From the NCBI GenBank assembly GCA_030586765.1, contig JAUQZZ010000117.1, positions 1 to 6,148 of the forward strand: 6,148 bases of DNA. Direction: 5' to 3'. Positions 1-5,453 of this stretch are shown here, piece after piece. Position numbers and translations under genes: made by a program. A model generated the notes under the pieces. The model ran no database searches. It was not told where the DNA came from and saw only the letters and a list, made by a program, of their open reading frames with translations. The DNA comes from Candidatus Brocadiales bacterium. GTDB lineage: Bacteria > Planctomycetota > Brocadiia > Brocadiales > Bathyanammoxibiaceae. The number at the start of each line of letters is the position of its first letter. Within the stretch, counting starts at the first letter, position 1.

Positions 1-852
1 TATTAACCCCACCCCTATCATCATCACCAGACCCCCCAGAAGCCTTTCCCTCAGGTTTGTCTCCCTGAAGAGCATCCATCCGTAGATTATGCCAAAGAGG
101 AGGGCTGTGCGTTTTATAGATATCATATAGGGCACCTCTACCAGCATTATGGCAATGCAGTGGGTTATGAACTGGAGGGCGTTGGACAGGCCGATGAAGG
201 CAAAGAGGAGGGGCCTGGAGGTAAGAGTCTTAAGGCCCCTATCAAGATTAAGCCTCATAAGAGGTAAAAGTGCCAGGGCTAATATGGCAGGATAGAACAC
301 GGCAAAGAAGGCGGGGCTGGAGTGCTGGATAGCAGTCTTCCCCAGGTTAGAGGTGATGCTGTATATAAAGGCCACAACCACCATGAGCATAGAGCCCTCT
401 TCCCTGGCAATGGCTTGTAATGGGGCTAGTATGCCTTCCTTAGTGGTATGAACATTAAGGAGATAGGCCCCCATGGCCACAAGGACTATGCCCGCCAGTC
501 CTGCCCTATCAGGCCTTTCCCCCAGCATCAGGAAGCTAGTACCTATGAGGAAGACAGGGGTAAAGGCCAGGAAGGGCAAGGTGAGGGATAATGGGGAGAG
601 CTTTATAGCCTTTATATATAGTACCAAGGCTATTATCTCCAGGGGCACGAGGAGCAGGTTCACCACAAAGAAGGTGGAATCCAGTCTAGGAATTTCTATA
701 AAAACCAGGACGGGTAAGAGGAAGGGCAGGGCGTAGCCGAAGCGAACCCAGGCCACGGTTAGCACGTCGCTGTCCGCTACTGCCTTCTTAGAGAAGGTAT
801 CTGTGGTAGCGCTAAAGAGAGCGGAGAGTACAGAGAGCTCTAACCAGTTCAT
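1..852 (-). CDS. DMT/EamA-family inner-membrane transporter (3' end cut off by the window edge)
   Basis: I translated this frame by hand: 284 codons are open from the ATG at 852-850 to the window edge, so only the last few residues are probably missing. The protein is very hydrophobic, with about ten predicted membrane segments (near 4-22, 32-53, 60-80, 88-107, 116-133, 153-170, 181-200, 214-236, 240-261 and 270-end). It has the two-fold repeat of the drug/metabolite transporter superfamily. Each half ends in an acidic-then-basic turn before its last helix: GERPDRAGLAG at 111-121, and FRETNLRERLLGG at 262-274. Such proteins move small metabolites across the cytoplasmic membrane; the substrate cannot be read from the sequence. 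The start overlaps the cytochrome stop as ATGA, and a weak AAGG lies 4 nt upstream, so translation is probably coupled to the cytochrome gene. Family assignment is firm; function is open. Confidence 0.88.
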   Translation of the reverse strand, partial: MNWLELSVLSALFSATTDTFSKKAVADSDVLTVAWVRFGYALPFLLPVLVFIEIPRLDSTFFVVNLLLVPLEIIALVLYIKAIKLSPLSLTLPFLAFTPVFLIGTSFLMLGERPDRAGLAGIVLVAMGAYLLNVHTTKEGILAPLQAIAREEGSMLMVVVAFIYSITSNLGKTAIQHSSPAFFAVFYPAILALALLPLMRLNLDRGLKTLTSRPLLFAFIGLSNALQFITHCIAIMLVEVPYMISIKRTALLFGIIYGWMLFRETNLRERLLGGLVMMIGVGLI

Positions 853-2381
853 TTAACCTTGTAGGGTTTCATAAGAAGCACCCTGCGCCCCTCTAGCTCT
901 TTTAGCCTCCTGAGGATGGAGGCCTCGCTCTGCATGCCTATATATTTCTTCAATAGATTGGACCAGGATATATAAGTAAAGGCATTGGGGCTGGCATGGG
1001 CAAGGCCCTTCCTTACCAGGAAGGCATCATTTTCCCACATGTATAGGAAGTCCCTCTCTATGCGGCTGGGGTTTCCATCCTTTGCCCAGAACTCCCCATA
1101 GAACCCACCAAGGGTGTCTGGCCACTTCTCCTCCACAGGGGCAGGGGCCCTGGGCCTATCCTCAGGCATGGGATAAAGGGCCTTCTCTTCATAGAGGCTC
1201 TTTAGGAGGGCAAAGGACTCCTTTAGATATTTAAAGACCTCGTCAGAGGCCTTGTCCATGGAGGTGAGGTAGTCCCGTGAGAATCTCATGGAGTGACAGC
1301 GGGCACAGGTCTCTATCCAGGCTAGCCTCCTGGCCACCAGCTCCTTGTTTTCGCTGATATATTTACTGGGAGGTAAGTCCTTAAAGAGGTTGTTATAAAA
1401 GAGTACATCCCCTTCACCCATTATGGCCTTCCTGACCATGTTGTGGGAGAATTCCCCTTTGTAGTACATATGGCAAGAGGCGCAGGTGGGTGCAGGGTAG
1501 TCGGCCTCCTTCAGGGGCCTGGTCCAGTCCCACTGGGCGCCCTCAGTGATGTAGATTGTCCCATGCTTGGACTGGAGGTAATATTCTATATCTGGGTGGT
1601 CTGGTCCATTGTGGCAGGTGGCACAGGCCTCGGGCCTCCGGGCCTCAGAGGCCTTAAAGGCGTGCCTGGTGTGGCAACTGTCACACTTGTGCTGGATGTT
1701 ATGACACATGTCACAACCCTGGACGATGTTCTTGTCTGTGGCGGCCCAGACGTCCGTCCAGAGGTTTGCATCGTAGGAGAGGGCATGGCTCTCCCTGCCC
1801 TGTGGCCAGTCAGGGATCCCGTAATCCTTCTCGGAGGTAAATTCCTTTGTCTCCTTAGGATGACATACAGCACAGGTATCAGGCATGGGCATTATCAACT
1901 GGGTGTCGTGTCCAATCTGCTCCGCCCCTACAGACCCATGACAGTCTATACAACCAACTTCATTAAGTTTTCTACCCAGGCGCACCTCTATCTCTTCAAG
2001 TCTTTCTTTTTGATACGGGGTGAGTTTGGTAAGGTCCCCATGGGCGCTCTCTGCCCAGGTCTTGACCAGGATGGACTCCATCTGAGAATGGCACTCTACA
2101 CAATCTGTACGTTGGAAGACACCGCTGGGAGTCTTTGGGGGTTGATAGAAGTACTGTGGCGCCCAGTACTTATGTGTAGGTATGGGCTCCCAATACTGTG
2201 CATAGGGCCCCACCCCCTTACCCACCTCTCCAGGGTGGGTAAAGGCTGTCTCCTTCTCTGTAACAACGCCTCCATGCCCATAGGCAGAGTAAGGTATGTC
2301 CACGTGTTCTTTTTCTTCGGCTCTTAAGGCAGAGATAGACATCGTCATGCTCAAGAGTACTATAAAGACCCTTGCCAACAT
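849..2381 (-). CDS. Secreted octaheme cytochrome c, hydroxylamine oxidoreductase (HAO) family
   Basis: The 510-residue protein has eight CXXCH haem sites, at residues 94, 144, 170, 223, 233, 253, 300 and 359 (first Cys of each). Residues 1-21 form a signal peptide: MLAR, a hydrophobic core, then a likely cut after ALRA. The product should be periplasmic. The close pair of sites 4 and 5, the following CDSCHTRH...EARRPEACATCH block, and the PTCASCHM...SHNM block match my recollection of HAO proteins. HAO enzymes oxidise hydroxylamine in nitrifiers and anammox bacteria, while relatives elsewhere are proposed to reduce nitrite or hydroxylamine; the direction here is unknown. A Tyr at residue 470 (AFTYISW), after the last haem site, is a candidate for the tyrosine that cross-links the P460 haem, but this needs an alignment. 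I prefer the ATG at 2381 over an upstream in-frame start at 2447, because AGGAGG lies 6 nt before it and the signal peptide begins there. No quinol-oxidising partner is in the window. Confidence 0.93.
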   Translation of the reverse strand: MLARVFIVLLSMTMSISALRAEEKEHVDIPYSAYGHGGVVTEKETAFTHPGEVGKGVGPYAQYWEPIPTHKYWAPQYFYQPPKTPSGVFQRTDCVECHSQMESILVKTWAESAHGDLTKLTPYQKERLEEIEVRLGRKLNEVGCIDCHGSVGAEQIGHDTQLIMPMPDTCAVCHPKETKEFTSEKDYGIPDWPQGRESHALSYDANLWTDVWAATDKNIVQGCDMCHNIQHKCDSCHTRHAFKASEARRPEACATCHNGPDHPDIEYYLQSKHGTIYITEGAQWDWTRPLKEADYPAPTCASCHMYYKGEFSHNMVRKAIMGEGDVLFYNNLFKDLPPSKYISENKELVARRLAWIETCARCHSMRFSRDYLTSMDKASDEVFKYLKESFALLKSLYEEKALYPMPEDRPRAPAPVEEKWPDTLGGFYGEFWAKDGNPSRIERDFLYMWENDAFLVRKGLAHASPNAFTYISWSNLLKKYIGMQSEASILRRLKELEGRRVLLMKPYKVK

Positions 2382-2387
2382 ATAATT

Positions 2388-2393
2388 CCTCCT
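2388..2393 (-). promoter_or_regulatory. Strong Shine-Dalgarno of the octaheme cytochrome gene
   Basis: The minus strand reads AGGAGG, 6 nt before the ATG at 2381. This decides the start of the cytochrome in favour of the form that begins directly with a signal peptide. Just upstream, 2415-2400 can fold into a small hairpin (AGAGG, 6-nt loop, CCTCT) that ends 6 nt before this site. It could influence access to the site, but it is short. Confidence 0.85.
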
Positions 2394-2450
2394 TTCTAAA
2401 GAGGCGAAAACCTCTCTGGCGTGTACAATAGTATGCCCTCCAGCCAATGG

Positions 2451-2522
2451 GATTGCTTCGGGGCTAAAGCCCCTCGCAATGACATCCTTGGACTTGTCAT
2501 TGCGAGCGATAGCGAAGCAATC
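2451..2522. repeat. Palindromic intergenic repeat (TCATTGCGAG...CGAAGCAATC type)
   Basis: The left part reads GATTGCTTCG (2451-2460) and CGCAATGACA (2475-2484). The right part reads TGTCATTGCG (2495-2504) and CGAAGCAATC (2513-2522). These pair as two inverted arms around a 10-nt loop. The left arm contains its own small hairpin (GGGGCT, AA, AGCCCC at 2460-2473), while the right arm has an unpaired GAGCGATAG-like stretch. Palindromes with TGTCATTGCGAGC and GAAGCAATC are, to my knowledge, dispersed in many Desulfobacterota and Nitrospirota genomes. The element lies between the NlpD-like gene and the cytochrome gene. It has no T-run after it on either side, so it is not an obvious intrinsic terminator. 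Confidence 0.85.
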
Positions 2523-2587
2523 TCTCTGTGCCTAGTGACACGGTCGCTGGACTCCCTAGACAAAGAGTATTGCACTCAACTTTTTTA

Positions 2588-3295
2588 CTAAGGGAGATAT
2601 GATAACGGGTTTACAGGCTTGTCCTTATAGAATATCTTAAAATGCAGTTCTGGTTGTGTAACACTGCCGCTTTCCCCTGCCTCGGAGATTACCTGTCCCT
2701 GTTTTACCCATCTGCCTTTTCCCACCAGGATACGTGAGTTGTGGGCATACCAGGTATGTAAATCTCCCTGATGTCTTATTACGATTACCTTACCCCATCC
2801 ATAGGGATTATCAGAGACCACCTCTACCACACCACCTTTTGCTGCCAGGACTTCCTGGCCGGGCTTGGCCTCTATATCTATCCCTGTATTCTTGCGTCCA
2901 TCCCGCAACTCGCCAAAGTTGTAGAGTATCCTCCCTCTCGTGGGCCAGATGAAGCCTTTGCTAGAGGCGAAGGTAGGTGAGGTTAATGGTGTAGAGTGGG
3001 TACCTGGTATGATGAGTTCCTGCCCCACCTCTAGATGTCTTGGGTCTTTTATCCCATTCATTTGTGTTAACTCTTGGGCAGACACGTTATACGCCTTAGA
3101 GAGCTTCCAGAGGGTCTCTCCCCGCCTTACCTTGTGGGTTATACATCCTCTGGGTGGCTGCTTTTCTGGTAGGCCCTTAGGCTTGACGAGGGGTTTTTCT
3201 GTGGGTGGACCAGGTATCTGGGGCTGTGTGGCACAGCCAGTTATAAGGGATAGAAACAGTAGGAGTCCTAGATAAGGCCTTTGAGGAAGAGCCAT
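2588..3295 (-). CDS. NlpD-like lipoprotein: LysM domain plus degenerate LytM (M23) domain
   Basis: From the ATG at 3295 this is a 235-residue lipoprotein. Residues 1-20 form a signal ending in the lipobox LITG before Cys21. A proline-rich linker follows, then a LysM peptidoglycan-binding domain (about 53-97, HKVRRGETLWKLS to VGQELIIP). A C-terminal LytM/M23 domain (about 115-235) ends in VNPLSYLP. Active M23 peptidases need HxxxD and HxH zinc motifs. Here the first His is Asn136 (NTGID) and the first His of HxH is Glu216 (PELHF); Asp140, His185 and His218 remain. E. coli NlpD, which activates the amidase AmiC in cell division, also lacks these His residues, so an activator rather than an enzyme is likely. 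The frame stays open upstream to a TTG at 3364 and an ATG at 3319; I chose 3295 because it gives a normal 21-residue lipoprotein signal. It follows tRNA-Gly by about 106 bp. Confidence 0.9.
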   Translation of the reverse strand: MALPQRPYLGLLLFLSLITGCATQPQIPGPPTEKPLVKPKGLPEKQPPRGCITHKVRRGETLWKLSKAYNVSAQELTQMNGIKDPRHLEVGQELIIPGTHSTPLTSPTFASSKGFIWPTRGRILYNFGELRDGRKNTGIDIEAKPGQEVLAAKGGVVEVVSDNPYGWGKVIVIRHQGDLHTWYAHNSRILVGKGRWVKQGQVISEAGESGSVTQPELHFKIFYKDKPVNPLSYLP

Positions 3296-3372
3296 CCTGT
3301 CCGTCAAAAGGACTGGCATCCGCCTTGGGTGGATATGTGTTGGACCTTTCAGACAGTCCCTCAACTGAAACT

Positions 3373-3401
3373 TTTAAAGGCTTAAGCCCTTAAACGTTTA
3401 A
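3373..3401. other. Adjacent AT-rich palindromes just downstream of tRNA-Gly
   Basis: A perfect 12-bp palindrome, TTAAACGTTTAA (3390-3401), directly abuts the encoded CCA end of the tRNA. It overlaps an imperfect 22-bp palindrome (3373-3394) centred on GGCTTAAGCC. In the tRNA transcript these could fold as a 3' trailer hairpin and act in processing or weak termination. The T-run that follows is too short for a clear intrinsic terminator. Confidence 0.45.
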
Positions 3402-3476
3402 TGGAGCGGGCGATGGGATTCGAACCCACGACACCCAGCTTGGGAAGCTGGTATTCTACCGCTGAACTACGCCCGC
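3402..3476 (-). tRNA. tRNA-Gly (anticodon CCC), CCA encoded
   Basis: Read on the minus strand, the gene folds into a full cloverleaf. The acceptor stem is GCGGGCG with CGCCCGC (7 bp). The D arm is GTTC/GAAT, with GG in its loop. The anticodon stem is CCAGC/GCTGG around the loop TTCCCAA, the variable region has 5 nt, and the T arm is GTGGG/CCCAT around TTCGAAT. The body is 72 nt, followed by discriminator T and a template-encoded CCA at 3404-3402. The anticodon CCC (complement of 3442-3444) reads GGG glycine codons. It lies behind its own near-consensus promoter and ahead of the NlpD-like gene on the same strand. Confidence 0.97.
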
Positions 3477-3500
3477 TTTATTATCGCCACCCTACGATAG

Positions 3501-3529
3501 ATTAGATATTTAAGCCCAGGCCCTGTCAA
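3501..3529 (-). promoter_or_regulatory. Sigma-70-type promoter of tRNA-Gly
   Basis: On the minus strand TTGACA (3529-3524) is a perfect -35 box, followed by a 17-nt spacer and TCTAAT (3506-3501), one mismatch from the -10 consensus. The first base of the tRNA is 24 nt after the -10 box, which leaves a short leader for RNase P to remove. A second TTGAC lies directly upstream, so the -35 region is a tandem TTGACT-TTGACA. Confidence 0.78.
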
Positions 3530-3537
3530 AGTCAAGG
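3525..3537. repeat. 13-bp direct repeat, copy 1 (GTCAAAGTCAAGG)
   Basis: The same 13 bases, in the same orientation, occur at 4144-4156. The two copies flank the two small genes of the 3569-4090 cassette. This copy overlaps the -35 region of the tRNA-Gly promoter, so the repeat may reflect a shared promoter element rather than an insertion boundary. Confidence 0.7.
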
Positions 3538-3568
3538 CCTGTTTTCCCAAAACTTTCCCCCGATAACC

Positions 3569-3832
3569 TTAAGAGGAAGGTATGACTTCTACATTTACCC
3601 GATAGCCCAAACGAGCAAGGAAGGTGGCACAGTCTTCCCATGTAAGCCCAAAGGCACGGACATCCGCCAGCCCCAGACGGCCCACAATATCCCGAAGGGT
3701 TTCAAAGTCTCGCTCCTCGAACTCCCCTTCTTGCATCACTTCTTCAGCCCAGTCTACTAGCTGAGCAAGAGTTAGCCGATGTTTTATATAATCTTCAAGT
3801 TTGTGGGCTACCTCTTCACGGGTGGTTAACAT
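3569..3832 (-). CDS. Small acidic protein of unknown function, second gene of a two-gene cassette
   Basis: The product has 87 residues, is acidic (many Glu and Asp) and has neither a signal peptide nor membrane segments, so it should be cytosolic. It looks largely helical: EEVAHKLEDYIKH at 6-18, LVDWAEEVMQEGEF at 25-38, a RDIVGRLGLADVRAFGLTW block at about 47-65, and a C-terminal LARLGYRVNVEV strand. I recall similar short proteins annotated as hypothetical but cannot name the family. The start is secure: GGAGG (3844-3840) sits 7 nt before the ATG. Only 12 nt separate it from the stop of the upstream small gene, so the two are co-transcribed and probably work together. An antitoxin-like or partner role is possible from size, acidity and pairing, but no toxin or antitoxin motif is visible. 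Confidence 0.82.
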   Translation of the reverse strand: MLTTREEVAHKLEDYIKHRLTLAQLVDWAEEVMQEGEFEERDFETLRDIVGRLGLADVRAFGLTWEDCATFLARLGYRVNVEVIPSS

Positions 3833-3844
3833 CCCATTTCCTCC

Positions 3845-4090
3845 TTATATTGCAGGCCCGTGTCCTTTATCTAGAGGGAACTTCGAATGTACTTCGACAA
3901 GTTCCCCCTCTCCATTATAAATCTCTTGATAGAAACGCAAGGTAGTCTCATTTTCGTCTACTTCTTTAACGTACCTGGCCTTCCATCCGAAGCGCCCAGT
4001 AACTTCGTGCCAGTATCGGCGCCAGCCACCTGGAAGTTCCTCCCATGCCCCAAACTTCTTTTCATTCTGGAGACGTTTTTGAACATCCAG
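3845..4090 (-). CDS. Small protein of unknown function with a probable CTG start, first gene of a two-gene cassette
   Basis: I read this frame by hand; it has no ATG, GTG or TTG near its beginning. The 81-residue product is clearly protein-like: RLQNEKKFGAWEELPGG, then WRRYWHEVTGRFGWKARYVK, LRFYQEIYNGEGELVEVHSK and FPLDKGHGPAI. It is rich in Trp, Tyr, Arg and Lys and has no signal peptide or membrane segment. The proposed CTG start (4090-4088) lies 8 nt after AGAGGG (4104-4099), an ideal spacing. Two in-frame TAA codons overlap the -10 box just upstream, so the start must lie in a 12-codon stretch. A GTT three codons earlier (4099-4097) could be a mutated or misread GTG, but it overlaps the Shine-Dalgarno. 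The TAA stop is directly followed by the next gene's GGAGG. Function is unknown; the pairing suggests a two-component module such as toxin-antitoxin. Confidence 0.72.
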   Translation of the reverse strand: MDVQKRLQNEKKFGAWEELPGGWRRYWHEVTGRFGWKARYVKEVDENETTLRFYQEIYNGEGELVEVHSKFPLDKGHGPAI

Positions 4091-4098
4091 TTTTGCAA

Positions 4099-4104
4099 CC
4101 CTCT
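4099..4104 (-). promoter_or_regulatory. Shine-Dalgarno that points to a CTG start
   Basis: AGAGGG on the minus strand lies 8 nt before CTG at 4090. It is too close to, and overlaps, the GTT codon that would be the other candidate start. It is the main reason for placing the start at CTG. Confidence 0.55.
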
Positions 4105-4113
4105 TTTTGTTTT

Positions 4114-4119
4114 ATTATA
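4114..4119 (-). promoter_or_regulatory. Perfect -10 box (TATAAT) before the small two-gene cassette
   Basis: TATAAT on the minus strand would start a transcript near 4107, giving a leader of about 17 nt that contains the Shine-Dalgarno. The -35 partner is less clear. A tandem TTGACT-TTGACG lies upstream (4154-4143), but the nearer copy is 23 nt from the -10 box, longer than the usual 16-18. Confidence 0.5.
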
Positions 4120-4143
4120 CCGCTTACTTTTACCTAAAGCACC

Positions 4144-4156
4144 GTCAAAGTCAAGG
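4144..4156. repeat. 13-bp direct repeat, copy 2 (GTCAAAGTCAAGG)
   Basis: This copy is identical to 3525-3537 and covers the stop codon of the radical SAM gene. Together the copies bracket the two-gene cassette. On the minus strand it gives a tandem TTGAC motif, like that in the tRNA-Gly promoter. Confidence 0.7.
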
Positions 4157-5152
4157 GGCAATTTTAGCCCCTTGAAAGGAGTCCCTGCGCCTTAGTTCTT
4201 CGGTGATGGCACGAAATACCTCTGCCTTACTCACTGGCCATATGGGGGAGACAAGAGATTCTCCGTGGGTATCGCCCACCAGCCTCTGGACCGTTACTTC
4301 TGGGGAGATATGTTCCAGGAAGTCTGCAGCCAGAGGGATGTACTCCTCCAGGTCCATAGTCCTGACCCGGCCTGAGAGATATTCTTCTGCCAATGGGGTA
4401 GACTGGGCCACGTATAGGTGGTGAATCTTTATACCGTTAATCCCCAGGCCAGAGACAGTCCTGGCAGTAGCTATCATGTCGGACCTGTCTTCTCCAGGGA
4501 GTCCCAGGATGACGTGGGCGCAGACGTTGATGCCCAGGGCCCTGGTACGCTGGACAGCATCTTCAAATTCCTGATAGGTGTGACAGCGATTTATCCGCCT
4601 GAGGGTTCGCTCATGCATACTCTGGAGGCCATATTCCATCCAGACGTGGTACCTGTCCTCATAGGTCTTAATTAATTCCAGGACCTCGTCAGGTACGCAG
4701 TCAGGCCTGGTGCCTATAGAGAGTCCTATAACGTCTTCATCCTCCAGGGAGTCCTCGGCTGTGCCGAGGAGCCCCAGGGCCTCGTCGTATCTCGACCTTA
4801 GGGTAGCAAGGTCTGCGTAGGTATTGCTAAAGGCCTGGAGGTAGACTATAAACTTCTCTGCGCCATACCTCCTTTTCAAAAATTCCTTGCCCCGTCTTAC
4901 CTGTTCCTTGACGGGGATGATGGGCCCTCTAGCGTTAGGGCTGAAGCTCTCATTTGCACAGTAGGTGCACCCGCCTAGCCCGCGGTAGCCATCCCTGTTA
5001 GGACAGGTGAATCCAGCGTGAATGGCTATCTTGTGTACCTTGTAAGGGAATCTTTCCTTGAGGTATCTACTAAAGGAATAGTATCTTTCCTCTCTTTGCC
5101 AGGGCCTTTCTATCATGTACAAGTTCGCCATAGGCGAATCTACCTTGGGCAT
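4151..5152 (-). CDS. Radical SAM protein, TIGR01212/YhcC type
   Basis: The 333-residue cytosolic protein has a radical SAM cluster in the order FTC50PNRDG, then GGC62TYC65. These three Cys should bind the 4Fe-4S cluster that cleaves S-adenosylmethionine. The CPNRDG...GGCTYC form, IGTRPDCV (146-153), EYGLQS (173-178), HVILGLPGE (213-221), IKIHHLYV (241-248) and a late GDTHGES (293-299) fit the TIGR01212 family, which includes E. coli YhcC. The length is normal for that family. Its reaction is not established; relatedness to Elp3-like radical SAM enzymes suggests RNA modification. I take the first ATG at 5152, with GAGG 10 nt upstream; an ATG seven codons later (5131) has poorer spacing. A fold-back repeat ends about 40 bp upstream. 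The stop overlaps one copy of a 13-bp direct repeat. Confidence 0.93.
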   Translation of the reverse strand: MPKVDSPMANLYMIERPWQREERYYSFSRYLKERFPYKVHKIAIHAGFTCPNRDGYRGLGGCTYCANESFSPNARGPIIPVKEQVRRGKEFLKRRYGAEKFIVYLQAFSNTYADLATLRSRYDEALGLLGTAEDSLEDEDVIGLSIGTRPDCVPDEVLELIKTYEDRYHVWMEYGLQSMHERTLRRINRCHTYQEFEDAVQRTRALGINVCAHVILGLPGEDRSDMIATARTVSGLGINGIKIHHLYVAQSTPLAEEYLSGRVRTMDLEEYIPLAADFLEHISPEVTVQRLVGDTHGESLVSPIWPVSKAEVFRAITEELRRRDSFQGAKIAP

Positions 5153-5191
5153 GAGATATATGCCTCAAAAAGATACCGTGGATTTATAATC

Positions 5192-5367
5192 TGAGACCTC
5201 TGAAAAAGTCCCCGAACACCACATTGTCATTCTGAGCGAAAAAGATGTAGCGTTGGAGCTTGCTCCAACGTTTATACATGGCAGCTTGCTGCCACGCTAC
5301 ATAAGAGATTCTTCGTCCGCCAGAGGTGGACTCAGAATGATATTTGTAGTGTTTTGCAGAGGTCTTA
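5192..5367. repeat. Element A: MITE-like inverted repeat with nested double hairpin
   Basis: This 176-bp element has outer inverted repeats: AGACCTCTG at 5194-5202 against CAGAGGTCT at 5357-5365. A second paired block is TCATTCTGAG at 5227-5236 against CTCAGAATGA at 5331-5340. Inside is a shorter stem, TGTAGCG (5246-5252) with CGCTACA (5295-5301), enclosing two hairpins. These are GTTGGAGC-TT-GCTCCAAC (5252-5269) and GGCAGC-TT-GCTGCC (5280-5293). A further hairpin lies on the right side (GTCCGCC-AGA-GGTGGAC, 5315-5331). TAATC occurs at both ends (5187-5191, 5366-5370) and could be a target duplication. There is no coding capacity of its own; the open frames crossing it are chance. Confidence 0.85.
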
Positions 5368-5453
5368 ATCTTTATATTTACCAAATTGTGTGGAGTGTGT
5401 CAATGAGTGGATGACCTTAGACATAAGTTTGAAAAGGGTCATGAGCTCAAAAC

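Noticed and set aside
473..736. Plus-strand 87-codon open frame
   Set aside because: It is antisense to the DMT transporter, whose frame is continuous from 852 to the window edge and clearly membrane-protein-like.
1443..2327. Long plus-strand open frame (294 codons) antisense to the cytochrome gene
   Set aside because: It lies wholly opposite the octaheme cytochrome, has no ribosome site or recognisable domain, and its content follows from the codon bias of the real gene.
2451..2522. Intrinsic terminator for the NlpD-like gene
   Set aside because: The palindrome is long and strong but has no T-run on its downstream side, and matches a dispersed repeat type.
3958..4161. Minus-strand 67-codon open frame beginning near the radical SAM stop
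   Set aside because: It overlaps the first cassette gene in another frame, lacks protein-like composition, and starts upstream of the likely promoter.
3887..4195. Plus-strand 102-codon open frame over the cassette
   Set aside because: It is antisense to the minus-strand small gene and the end of the radical SAM gene, and has no ribosome site.
5184..5384. Minus-strand 66-codon open frame before the radical SAM gene
   Set aside because: It is the inverted-repeat element A read through by chance.
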